Source: QHXQ01 sp036389375 (lineage in GTDB: Bacteria > Acidobacteriota > Blastocatellia > Pyrinomonadales > Pyrinomonadaceae). Taken from it: DNA of 54,547 bases. Under the pieces are notes generated by a model. That model was not told where the DNA came from and did not search any database. It saw only the letters and a list, made by a program, of their open reading frames with translations. The stretch is taken from the NCBI GenBank assembly GCA_036389375.1, contig DASVQA010000193.1, forward strand, positions 1 to 54,547. The letters are read 5' to 3'. This document shows positions 39,237 through 47,272 of the stretch, piece by piece. The position numbers and the translations under genes were made by a program. Positions within the stretch are counted from its first letter, which is position 1, and every line of letters starts with the position of its first letter.

Positions 39237-42020
39237 ATGTTTTTCCGACGTTATCTGCCGCTAGTTCTTTTGACGCTCACATTCTGCGTCAATCACGCCC
39301 ACGCGCAGACCGAGCCGGTCGCGCCACAGGGCACACAAGCAAACGCGTCCGCCGTGACCGCTTCGGTCGCAGCCGGCCGGGTGCGGCTCGCCGCGCCCGC
39401 CGAGGTCTTACAGCTTCGATTGGAAATCTATGCCGCCACCGGCGAGCGCCTCTTCGACTCCGGCGCAAAGGCCGGGAACGTTTACGACTGGCAACCGGCC
39501 GACGTGCAGCAGGGGCTAACCGACGGCCAATACCTGTGCATCGTGACCTACAAAGATTTAAAGGGCGAGACGCGGCAGCAGCACGCGGCGCTCTCGGTGC
39601 AGGCGGGGCAAATCTCCTTGCAGCGCGTCGGCGCTGCGGAGTTGACGCCCGCGCAGGCGCAGGCGCTAGCCGCGAGTCGTCAGGCCCAGAAGTTGACGGG
39701 CACGGCGGCGGCCGAGAGTTTGACGATCCTGCGCGAAGGCAAGGCGCGCGCGGCGACCGTCACGGCCCATGACGGGCAGGACGGACAGTTGACGAGCACG
39801 CGCGGCGCGCTCACCTTCCGCACCGGCGATTTCTTCGCCGGCCTCGACCGCGAGCAGATGCGCCTGACGCCCGAGGGCCGGGTCGGCATCGGCACGGATA
39901 AACCCGAAGCGACGCTCGACGTGGCCGGCACGGTGCGCGCCCGCGATGGCATCGTGCTCGCGGACGGCACGGTGCTGAAATCTGCGGCCGACTTTAAGGC
40001 GCAGTTTAATCTTGTGGCCGGCGCAACGACGACCAGCGCGACGCCCATCGGCGGTCAAGTGACGCCGAGCGCGGTGGGCGCGGGCACACAGAACCGCATC
40101 GCCAAGTGGCTCGATAACGCGGGCACGCTCGGCGACGCAGCCTTCTCGGAAGCGGGCGGGCTGGCTGCCTTCGGCGTCAACTCGACCGGGCAGAACGGGC
40201 TGCTGTTCCCCAGCGCCTCGACCTTCCACACCGTTGAGATCGGCGCGCAGGGCACAAAGACGCCGCTCGTGCTGGCAGGCGGTTCAGGCTCGATGGAGTT
40301 CTGGAAAGATTTGGGTGGCGGCACGGGCGCACCGCAGGCCGCTGTTGCGTTCGGCGTAGCGACGCCGGGTCTGCCCAGCACGAACGATCTGATCTTCTCA
40401 ACCTACGCGGCAGGGCAGCAGTGGTTTGAGCGGCTGCGCATTACCAACACGGGCAACGTCGGCATCGGCACGGGCGCACCGGCGGCGAAGTTGGACGTGG
40501 TGGGCAGCATCAAACTGTCAGGCGCGGGTAACGCCATCATCTTCCCTGACGGCTCAAGTATGACGACGGCGACGAGCGGCGGCGGGACGCCCTCCGGCAA
40601 CGCCATCGTGAACGCGATCAACGACCCGGCGACCGCCGCCGTCATCGGCGACAACCGCGTCTCCGGCAACATCGCGCGCCTGAACGCGCAAAACGCATGG
40701 ACAGGCCAGAACACCTTCGTCAACGGGCTGTCGGCCAACGGCGTGGCGATCACGAACGTCGGCAATCCCGTCAGCGCGGCCGACGCAACCAACAAGGCTT
40801 ACGTGGACTCGACCACCGTCCGCTTCGTCCCCGGCGCGGAGCAACTCTCGGTCGGCGACGCCAACGGTACGGCCGCGATGATCAACCTGCGCGGCGGCTC
40901 GACCTGCTGCTCCGGCCCCGGCGGGCACACGCCCGCCTTCTTCAAGGTCTTTCAGAACGGCAGCTTCGTCGCCACCGGCAACCTCGGCATCGGCGTCTCG
41001 CCCTGGCAGGGCAAGGGCTATCGCACTTCTTGGGACTCTTACAAGGGCGCGTTCCGCTCCGGCTACGCCGACGCCGAATGGGACGACGCGAATGTGGGCT
41101 TCTTCTCGTGGGCGGGCGGCTCGAACTCGACCGCCATCGGTCTCTACGCGCTCGCCTTCGGCGACACCAACTCGGCCGAGAGCACGTCTAGCATCGTCTT
41201 CGGCAGCGGCAATCAGGTGAAGGGCGCGGCCGGTTTCTCGGCGGGCGCGGGCAACCGCGTGTGCGACACCTACGGCGTCGCGCTCGGCAACAACGCCAAG
41301 TCGGGCGGGCCGCTCATCAACGGGCGCTGCGACCCCGACACCTTCAACATCCGCGGTCTCGCCGCCGTCGCAATCGGCTACAACGTGACGGCTGACCAAG
41401 ACCACACGACGGCGATGGGCAAATTCGCCTCGAACAACGGCTTCACCGGCACGTTCATCTGGTCGGACGGCTCGGCCCAGCAGAGCGCCGACACGTTCCG
41501 CAACACGGCGAACAACGAGTTTGCGGCGCGTGCGACGGGCGGCTTCCGCTTCCGCACGAACTTAGGCGGCACGACGGGCTGCAACCTGCCGGCCGGCTCC
41601 GGCGTCTTCAACTGCACGTCGAGCCGCACGACCAAAGAGAACTTCATGCTGAGCCGGGGCGAAGACGTGCTCGCGCGGCTGCGCAAAGTCCCGGTCAGCA
41701 GTTGGAACTACATCTCGGAGGGCGCGCAGGTGCGCCACATGGGCCCGATGGCGGAAGATTTCTATCAGGCGTTCGGTCTCGGCACGGGCAACACCTCAAT
41801 CGGCGTGCAGGACTTGGCGGGCGTCTCGCTTGCCGCCGTCAAGGCGCTCGACGAGCGCACCGGCCAACTGCAACAGCGCACGGCCGAAGTTACGCAACTC
41901 CGCAGCGAAGTGGCTAACTTGCGCGCCGCCAACGACTCAATGGAGCGCCGGCTCGCCGCGCTCGAACAGAGCATGAAGCAGCAGCAGCCGACGAAGCAGA
42001 GCAAAACCCGTCGCCGCTAA
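39237..42020 (+). CDS. Secreted surface fibre with C-terminal S74 autochaperone domain
   Basis: The product has 927 residues; GAGGAG before the ATG at 39237 and a signal peptide (LPLVLLTLTFCVNHAHAQ) fix the start. Residues about 25-200 form an Ig-like/beta domain. Then come fibre repeats of the GRVGIGTDKPEATLDVAGTV and GNVGIGTGAPAAKLDVVGSI type, each followed by a DGTVLKS / DGSSMTT unit, as in trimeric tail fibres. A YadA-head-like region (about 640-720: STAIGLYALAFGDTNSAES, AVAIGYNVTADQDHTTAMG) follows. The C-terminus has an S74 intramolecular chaperone: Ser-Lys dyad in SSRTTKENFML (about 797), MGPMAEDFYQAFGL, and a terminal coiled coil. S74 domains guide trimer folding and then cut themselves off. 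Adhesion is inferred. A terminator follows. Confidence 0.88.
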   Translation: MFFRRYLPLVLLTLTFCVNHAHAQTEPVAPQGTQANASAVTASVAAGRVRLAAPAEVLQLRLEIYAATGERLFDSGAKAGNVYDWQPADVQQGLTDGQYLCIVTYKDLKGETRQQHAALSVQAGQISLQRVGAAELTPAQAQALAASRQAQKLTGTAAAESLTILREGKARAATVTAHDGQDGQLTSTRGALTFRTGDFFAGLDREQMRLTPEGRVGIGTDKPEATLDVAGTVRARDGIVLADGTVLKSAADFKAQFNLVAGATTTSATPIGGQVTPSAVGAGTQNRIAKWLDNAGTLGDAAFSEAGGLAAFGVNSTGQNGLLFPSASTFHTVEIGAQGTKTPLVLAGGSGSMEFWKDLGGGTGAPQAAVAFGVATPGLPSTNDLIFSTYAAGQQWFERLRITNTGNVGIGTGAPAAKLDVVGSIKLSGAGNAIIFPDGSSMTTATSGGGTPSGNAIVNAINDPATAAVIGDNRVSGNIARLNAQNAWTGQNTFVNGLSANGVAITNVGNPVSAADATNKAYVDSTTVRFVPGAEQLSVGDANGTAAMINLRGGSTCCSGPGGHTPAFFKVFQNGSFVATGNLGIGVSPWQGKGYRTSWDSYKGAFRSGYADAEWDDANVGFFSWAGGSNSTAIGLYALAFGDTNSAESTSSIVFGSGNQVKGAAGFSAGAGNRVCDTYGVALGNNAKSGGPLINGRCDPDTFNIRGLAAVAIGYNVTADQDHTTAMGKFASNNGFTGTFIWSDGSAQQSADTFRNTANNEFAARATGGFRFRTNLGGTTGCNLPAGSGVFNCTSSRTTKENFMLSRGEDVLARLRKVPVSSWNYISEGAQVRHMGPMAEDFYQAFGLGTGNTSIGVQDLAGVSLAAVKALDERTGQLQQRTAEVTQLRSEVANLRAANDSMERRLAALEQSMKQQQPTKQSKTRRR

Positions 42021-42069
42021 TTGCGGCGCGACGGGCGCAAAGTAACGGCTTAAACTCTACAGACCGCAC

Positions 42070-42124
42070 GGGCGGCACGGACAGCGCGAGGAGAGGCAAA
42101 TCTCCCACGCTGTCCGTGCCGCCC
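42070..42124 (+). terminator. Terminator hairpin after the S74 gene
   Basis: GGGCGGCACGGACAGCG (42070-42086) and its exact complement (42108-42124) form a 17-bp stem with a 21-nt loop, 50 bases past the stop. A short CGCTTATTT tail follows. Confidence 0.85.
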
Positions 42125-42272
42125 GCGCTTATTTGGCGTGAGCTTTCCGGGTCGGCATAAAAGTCGTAACCGGCCGCGCCGCACCCGCGTCTTTGTGGGT
42201 AGAGACACGCAGGCCCGGGTTTTAGCCATAATCCGTCTGCCAACAATTTCACGCTGAAGGAGACAGAAGAAG

Positions 42273-42845
42273 ATGAGAAGACTTTTAATCGGCGGCGCTA
42301 TGGCCGGCGTCCTGCTGGTCGGCCTCTGGGCGGCGAGCGCCGCGCCCGCACCCGCAAACTTCGCCGGCACGTGGACGCTCGACAAGACCAAGAGCAAAGA
42401 TTTGCCCCAGCAATGGGAGAATGTCGAAAGCTACAACCTGACCATCACGCAGGACGCGCAACAGTTGACGGTGGACACGAAAGTGACCCGCAAAGAGAAC
42501 CCCGACGCGCAGGGCGGCGGCCCCGGCGGCGGTGGGCCCGGGGGCGGCCGTAGAGGCGGCGGCATGATGGGGCCGCAGAAAATGACTTATAAACTTGACG
42601 GCTCTGAAGCGACGCTCGACACGGGCGGGCGCGGCAGCGCCACCGCCAAAGCCGAATGGCAGAACGGCGGCAAAACCCTGAAGCTCACGACCAAGCGCAC
42701 CTTCAACTTTCAGGGCAACGATGTGACCTCAACGACGACGGAAGTTTGGGACTTGTCCGGCGACGGCAAGACGCTCACCATCCAGCGCACCAGCGAATCG
42801 CCGCGCGGCACGATGAACACCACGCTCGTCTTCAACAAGGCGTAG
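42273..42845 (+). CDS. Small secreted beta-rich protein with Gly-rich insert
   Basis: The protein has 190 residues; AAGGAG lies 12 bases before the ATG at 42273. A signal peptide (LLIGGAMAGVLLVGLWAASA, residues 4-23) precedes FAGTWTLDKTKSKDLP, a start pattern common to lipocalin-like secreted proteins of Acidobacteria. A loop of Gly, Pro and Arg (GGGPGGGGPGGGRRGGG, about 76-92) splits two beta-rich halves, the second with AEWQNGGKTLKLTTKR, EVWDLSGDGKTLTIQRTSES and a final Lys-Ala. The lipocalin-like fold is a guess from strand pattern (GTW near the start and WDLSGDGKTL near the end). Single gene. Confidence 0.75.
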   Translation: MRRLLIGGAMAGVLLVGLWAASAAPAPANFAGTWTLDKTKSKDLPQQWENVESYNLTITQDAQQLTVDTKVTRKENPDAQGGGPGGGGPGGGRRGGGMMGPQKMTYKLDGSEATLDTGGRGSATAKAEWQNGGKTLKLTTKRTFNFQGNDVTSTTTEVWDLSGDGKTLTIQRTSESPRGTMNTTLVFNKA

Positions 42846-42870
42846 CCCGAAAGCACAGTACAGTCAGACT

Positions 42871-42976
42871 GCGCCAGAAGCGCCGTCCGTCGTGATGTAG
42901 TCTGCCACCGCGAGCCGCAGAAATTACCGGCTCAGGGTTGCGCGCATTGAATCACGATGGACGGCGCTTCTGGCGC
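42871..42976. repeat. 26-bp inverted repeat between convergent genes
   Basis: The arms 42871-42896 and 42951-42976 are complementary at 25 of 26 positions, with a 54-base spacer. They begin GCGCCAGAAGCGCCGTCC and fill the gap between the secreted protein gene and the nucleotidyltransferase, whose stop codon is at 42985. It could act as a two-way terminator or be a small dispersed element. Confidence 0.7.
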
Positions 42977-42984
42977 GTCGCGCC

Positions 42985-43890
42985 TCACAACTCCTCAAAT
43001 AACACCGCGAGTCGGGCCGCGAGTTCTGCCGGCCACGGCCAGCCGTGGCGCGCGGCGAGCGAAGCGCAGACCTGCCGCGTCAGTTCAACCGCCCGCCGGA
43101 ACGATTCGTAGAGGCTCGCCGTATCCGCGCCGGGGATGAGCGCGTCGAGTTGCGCGCGGCGTTCGGGCGTGAGCGCCTGTTCGATGCCGACGGCGGCGGA
43201 GGTGCTCCGCATGCGCGCGGTCGCGTCCGCTTCGAGCCGCAGAAGCGCCATCAGGTTGCCGACGATGATGAAGTTGAAATCGAAGCGCGCCGCCCAGATC
43301 TGCCTGCGCCGCAGCTTGCTGTAGGTGCGCAGGAGGTAATACCACACGTCGCCCGCAATCTGCTCGAAGGCACGCGCCGGATCGGGCAGGTCGAGCGGCT
43401 GCCCGACGAGTTTGGCCGCGCATGCGCCAATGCGCCCGCCGGTCGCGTCGTGCTTAACCATCGCGGCGACGTTCGTCGGCGCATTCGGCCACGCGAGCAT
43501 GACCTCGACGGCGGACTCGCGGTGCAGCGCGAAATCAACGCGCAACGGCAAAGGCTGTGTGTCGTAGACCGTCCACGGATGACCGATGCCGCCGACATAG
43601 GCGAGCAAGAGCGGGCCAAACTGCGCCGCCCACGCTTGCCACGCGCGCTCGAAGTCGGCGTAGTCCGCGTCGCGGATAAAAAGCGCGAGGTCTATGTCCG
43701 ACCATTCATCAGCGCGCCCCTCGCTCGTCGAACCATAGTCCACGACGCCAACCACGCGCGCGTCGCTTTGCGCCGCCGCGATGATGCGCTGCGTCAACTC
43801 TGCGCGCTGCGTGCTGGTCTCCGTCACTAAGATAATTTTAAGCCGCGCGTAAAAGGGCCGGCCGCGCCCCTGTCTATTTGTCCGGCTCAA
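42985..43890 (-). CDS. Nucleotidyltransferase, aminoglycoside-adenylyltransferase-like
   Basis: The protein has up to 301 residues. The TTG start at 43890 overlaps the stop of the upstream gene by four bases; a GTG at 43827 is an alternative that fits the family start better. The nucleotidyltransferase core reads VVDYGSTSEGRADEWSDIDL, with the GS...D-x-D metal site, and a later Asp in LRVDFALHRE. The C-terminal part is helical (GDVWYYLLRTYSKLRRRQIW, FNFIIVGNLMALLRLE). The pattern is that of 6-adenylyltransferases of streptomycin type and of related stand-alone nucleotidyltransferases. Whether it modifies an antibiotic cannot be told from the sequence. It is the second gene of a minus-strand pair. 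Confidence 0.78.
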   Translation of the reverse strand: MSRTNRQGRGRPFYARLKIILVTETSTQRAELTQRIIAAAQSDARVVGVVDYGSTSEGRADEWSDIDLALFIRDADYADFERAWQAWAAQFGPLLLAYVGGIGHPWTVYDTQPLPLRVDFALHRESAVEVMLAWPNAPTNVAAMVKHDATGGRIGACAAKLVGQPLDLPDPARAFEQIAGDVWYYLLRTYSKLRRRQIWAARFDFNFIIVGNLMALLRLEADATARMRSTSAAVGIEQALTPERRAQLDALIPGADTASLYESFRRAVELTRQVCASLAARHGWPWPAELAARLAVLFEEL

Positions 43891-44336
43891 TAACAGCGCG
43901 TGAGTTGCGCCTCGCTGCCGTGTGTCAGCGTAAATGTGCCGAGGTCTTCCCCGTCGTCGGTCGTCGTGACATTGAGCGTCAAGGTCTGGCCCCGCACGCT
44001 GCCCCGGTAGCGCGCCGGGTGCTCGTCCGGCTTGGCGTTTACGCGGACGGGGCCGGGCCGCTCGCGCACATGTATGCCTGTGACGCTGAAGCGCCCCTGT
44101 GCATCAAGCTTAAGCGGCTCGGTCAGCCGGCCCGACCCGCAATCGTATTGAATCTGCCCGCCTTCGTCGGTCACTTGCAGGCGCGCATGCGGCCCGCCCC
44201 ACAACCCGACGGCGACGCGTGTACTCGTACTCTTTGGTTGCTGCTTCACTCTATGCCTCCGGCGCTGCCGGGCTTGCCCCACAAGCGCCAACAGAAACAG
44301 GCCGAGCACCAAGGCCACTAGCTTTCTCTGCTTCAT
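43887..44336 (-). CDS. Small secreted protein of unknown function
   Basis: The protein has 149 residues. The ATG at 44336 is chosen for the signal anchor that follows (KLVALVLGLFLLALVGQA); a frame to 44387 is probably read-through. A basic segment (RQRRRHRVKQQPKS) comes after the hydrophobic part, so it may stay membrane-anchored. The remainder looks beta-rich: TRVAVGLWGGPHARLQVTDE, YDCGSGRLTEPLKLDAQGRF, YRGSVRGQTLTLNVTTTDDG and FTLTHGSEAQLTRCY. Two cysteines could form one disulfide. Its stop overlaps the start of the nucleotidyltransferase. No family is recognised. Confidence 0.7.
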   Translation of the reverse strand: MKQRKLVALVLGLFLLALVGQARQRRRHRVKQQPKSTSTRVAVGLWGGPHARLQVTDEGGQIQYDCGSGRLTEPLKLDAQGRFSVTGIHVRERPGPVRVNAKPDEHPARYRGSVRGQTLTLNVTTTDDGEDLGTFTLTHGSEAQLTRCY

Positions 44337-44453
44337 GCTGCACCTACCCTTCACCTTGCCACGCACGCGAACCGGGCTTCTGCCCACATGCCAGCGCAGG
44401 ATACACGCGAACGCCGTCAGGCGTCGAACCGAAAAACCGCCCGCGCGCCCTCT

Positions 44454-45362
44454 TTAATCTGCGGGCAGCCGCCACGTCTCGCCCACCTGTGTCGCGGCTA
44501 TGCGCCAACGCTCCTGTCCGGCCGCCCGCAGCAGCCGCGCGACGGGTTCGCCCGCCGGTTCGCGGCTCAGGCGAAACGTCGAGTGGTGCATCGGCAGAAT
44601 GTAGGTTGCGCCCATCGCGCGCGCCATCGCCCAAGCCTGTTCCGGGTTCGCGTGCGCGAAGATGTAAGGGTCGTAAGCACCGATGGGCATCATCGCCAAC
44701 ACGACGTTTGCGCGGCGGCGCAGAGCGGCGAACGCGTGCGTGTAGGCCGTGTCGCCACCGAAGACAATTGCGCGCCCGTGCTTTTCAACGAGGAAGCCGC
44801 CGTAGCCGCGCTGCCGGTCGGTCAGTTTTCGCGCGCCCCAGTGGTTGACTTCGATTGACTCGATGCGCGCGCCGCCAACTTCCACCGCCTCACCCCACGC
44901 GAGCGCGCTCGTGTGCCGGAAGCGCCGCACGAGGTCGGCGTTGCCGCGCTGCACGACGGCGTGGACATGGCGCGGTAGTTGGCGGAGCGTGCCGAGGTCG
45001 CAGTGATCCATGTGCGCGTGCGAGACGAGCACGGCGTCGAGCGCGGGCAGTTCGCGGGCGGTGAGCGCCGGCTGCACTAGGCGACGCGGCCCGACCGTCA
45101 AAGCCGGCCCGACCCGCACGCCGATGCGTGGACGTAGGGCCGGATCGGTCAATAGCCACGTGCCGTAGAAGTTGATGAGCACGGTTGCGTGGCCGAGCCA
45201 AGCGACGGTCAGATCGTCATTCGACCACTTTGCCGGTTCAGGTTTGTGCGGCGCAGGCCCGACCGGCACGCGCCGCTCGGCCATGCGATCCGCCACGAAC
45301 TTGCGCCCGAAACGGCGCGCGTAGCCCGCGTATGTGCGTAGATTAGCCAAGGATGATTGCAT
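44454..45362 (-). CDS. MBL-fold metal-dependent hydrolase, UlaG/NAPE-PLD-like
   Basis: The enzyme has 302 residues and starts at the ATG at 45362. The metallo-beta-lactamase core is visible: VAWLGHATVLINFYGTWLLT, the dinuclear zinc motif VSHAHMDHCDLGTL, a later His in EVNHWGARKL, FGGDTAYTHAF (Asp), and a terminal His in LPMHHSTFRLS. The DPALRPRIGVRVGPALTVGP insert and the LGHATVLI start are typical of the NAPE-PLD/UlaG group of phosphodiesterases and lactonases. Substrate unknown. It lies on the minus strand, 66 bases upstream of nothing coding, and diverges from hutF. Confidence 0.9.
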   Translation of the reverse strand: MQSSLANLRTYAGYARRFGRKFVADRMAERRVPVGPAPHKPEPAKWSNDDLTVAWLGHATVLINFYGTWLLTDPALRPRIGVRVGPALTVGPRRLVQPALTARELPALDAVLVSHAHMDHCDLGTLRQLPRHVHAVVQRGNADLVRRFRHTSALAWGEAVEVGGARIESIEVNHWGARKLTDRQRGYGGFLVEKHGRAIVFGGDTAYTHAFAALRRRANVVLAMMPIGAYDPYIFAHANPEQAWAMARAMGATYILPMHHSTFRLSREPAGEPVARLLRAAGQERWRIAATQVGETWRLPAD

Positions 45363-45492
45363 AAGTGCAGATTAGATGCCCCACGCGCGCGAAACGATGA
45401 ATGAAAAGCTGGCTCGGCATCACTCGTCCATACTCGTCCATGCCTTGCGGCGCGTTCCATAAATCTGCGCCGCTTGCGGTAAACTCCTTTGC

Positions 45493-46992
45493 TTGACTGA
45501 CGCACACGACAACCCGCAGCACGACAATGAAACGTTGACGGCTTACCTGCCCGAACTGCTCTACGCGGACGGCCGCTTCGAGCGCGGGCGGGCGCTCGTC
45601 TGCGATCACGCGGGGCGCATCACACAGTTGCCGCGCGCCGCTGAGTTGCCCGCCGCCGCGCGCGTCGTGCGCCTGCCGGGTCGCGCCCTGCTGCCCGGTC
45701 TCATCAACGCGCACTCGCACAGTTTCCAGCGCGTCATACGCGGGCGCACGGAGCAGCGCGCCACCGCGCGCGATTCGTTCTGGACGTGGCGCGCGCAGAT
45801 GTACGCCGCCGCCACGCGCCTCACGCCCGCAGATTTATACGACGCCGCCCGCATGGCCTTTCTCGAAATGCTTCTCGGTGGCATCACCGCCGTCGGCGAG
45901 TTTCACTATCTGCACCACGCGCCGGACGGGACGCCTTATGCCGACCCCAACCTGCTCGCTAAAGAGGTTGTCCGCGCCGCCCGCGTCGTTGGTCTGCGTA
46001 TCGCGCTGCTGCGCGTCGCCTACGCGCGGGCCGGATTCGAGACGCCGCCCGAGCCGCAGCAAGCGCGCTTCATCGAACGCGACCCGCACGACTTCATCCG
46101 ACACACGGACGACCTCAGCAACGCGCTAACAGAGACGACCGAGCCGCTCATGCGCGCTGCCGCGCCCGCCGCTGCGCCCCCGGCGCAAGCGTGGGTCGGC
46201 ATTGCGCCGCACAGCGTCCGCGCCGTGCCGCTCGACTATCTACATGAAGTCTGCGCCTACGCCCGCACGCGCGCGCTGCCCGTCCACATGCACGTCGCCG
46301 AACAACCGGCGGAACTCGCCGCCTGCCAGCGCGAACACGGGCGCACGCCCGTCGCCCTGCTCGCCGCCGAAGGACTGCTGGACGCACGCACGACGGCCGT
46401 CCACGCCGTCCACGTCACGCCCGCCGAGATAAGCGCCATGGCCCAAGCCCGCGCGCACGTTTGCGCTTGTCCCACCACCGAGCGCAACCTCGGCGACGGC
46501 ATCGTGCCGGCCGATCTGCTCTTGACCGCCGGTGTGCCAATCGCGCTCGGCACGGACAGCCACGTGCAGATCGATCTGCTCGAAGACGCGCGCGAACTCG
46601 AATATCATCTGCGGCTGCAAAAACTGGCCCGCGCCGTGCTCGCACCCGCAGCCGAAACCTTGCCGGCCGAGGCCGAGCAACTTGCCAGCCTCGCCGCGCG
46701 CCTGTTCGACTGTGCGACGCTTGCTGGCGCAAGCAGCATCGCCGCGCCGGGCGGCACGCTCGCAGCGGGGCGGGCCGCCGACTTCTTCACCGTCGATCTG
46801 AACGATCCTTCCGTCGCCGGTGCGAACGACAACGATCTGTTGCCGGCTCTCGTCTTCTCGCTCGCGCGCACAGGCATACGCGAAGTCGTCGTCGGCGGCC
46901 GGCTGCTCGTGCAAGGTGGACAGCATGCCGCGCAGCAAGAGATTATTGAGCGGTTCACAGCCTTGCAGAGACGCCTCTGGGCGCACGGCTGA
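45493..46992 (+). CDS. hutF: Formimidoylglutamate deiminase
   Basis: HutF deaminates N-formimidoyl-L-glutamate to N-formyl-L-glutamate in histidine breakdown. The 499-residue amidohydrolase starts with a TTG at 45493. The metal ligands and active-site blocks are all present: LLPGLINAHSHSFQRVIRG, ITAVGEFHYLHHAPDG, IAPHSVRAVPLDYL, PVHMHVAEQPAE, TAVHAVHVTPAEI, CPTTERNLGDGIVPA and IALGTDSHVQIDLLEDAREL. The GEFHYLHH and TERNLGDG segments separate HutF from guanine and chlorohydrolase relatives. No hutH, hutU or hutI is near. The next two genes follow within 28 bases and overlap, so a co-transcribed M20 amidohydrolase may do the next step. Confidence 0.93.
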   Translation: MTDAHDNPQHDNETLTAYLPELLYADGRFERGRALVCDHAGRITQLPRAAELPAAARVVRLPGRALLPGLINAHSHSFQRVIRGRTEQRATARDSFWTWRAQMYAAATRLTPADLYDAARMAFLEMLLGGITAVGEFHYLHHAPDGTPYADPNLLAKEVVRAARVVGLRIALLRVAYARAGFETPPEPQQARFIERDPHDFIRHTDDLSNALTETTEPLMRAAAPAAAPPAQAWVGIAPHSVRAVPLDYLHEVCAYARTRALPVHMHVAEQPAELAACQREHGRTPVALLAAEGLLDARTTAVHAVHVTPAEISAMAQARAHVCACPTTERNLGDGIVPADLLLTAGVPIALGTDSHVQIDLLEDARELEYHLRLQKLARAVLAPAAETLPAEAEQLASLAARLFDCATLAGASSIAAPGGTLAAGRAADFFTVDLNDPSVAGANDNDLLPALVFSLARTGIREVVVGGRLLVQGGQHAAQQEIIERFTALQRRLWAHG

Positions 46993-47020
46993 GTTTAGCT
47001 TTCCTCACAGGAACTACGAG

Positions 47021-47272
47021 ATGACCAACGACGAGAGGCAGAACATCATTGACTTCATGATCCAACGGCAAGAGATTTTCTCCGCTAATCTGGAACGCAC
47101 GCAGACGCAGGTGGACGGCTTAGCAAGGGCCCCCGGTCAGGTAATTGAGGTGCAGGCGCGTGTGCAGAATGATATCTCCCATTTAGTTAAGAGCGTGCCG
47201 ACTCTGGTAGAGCGCGAGCGTAACGGGCGTAACAGCCAGCACGCTGATCAAAACGGTGACACCTCAGCATGA
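47021..47272 (+). CDS. Small coiled-coil hypothetical protein
   Basis: The protein has 83 residues; AGGA lies 9 bases before the ATG at 47021. The sequence, TNDERQNIIDFMIQRQEIFS, NLERTQTQVDGLARAPGQVI, EVQARVQNDISHLVKSVPTL and VERERNGRNSQH, predicts one long amphipathic helix or coiled coil, and a hydrophilic tail. Its TGA stop overlaps the ATG of the next gene in ATGA, so translation is coupled. No family recognised; it might be a small accessory of the adjoining enzymes. Confidence 0.7.
   Translation: MTNDERQNIIDFMIQRQEIFSANLERTQTQVDGLARAPGQVIEVQARVQNDISHLVKSVPTLVERERNGRNSQHADQNGDTSA

Noticed and set aside
39237..42020. Prophage tail-fibre gene because of the S74 domain
   Set aside because: The protein has a signal peptide and a typical cellular ribosome site, and no capsid, terminase, integrase or lysis gene is nearby.
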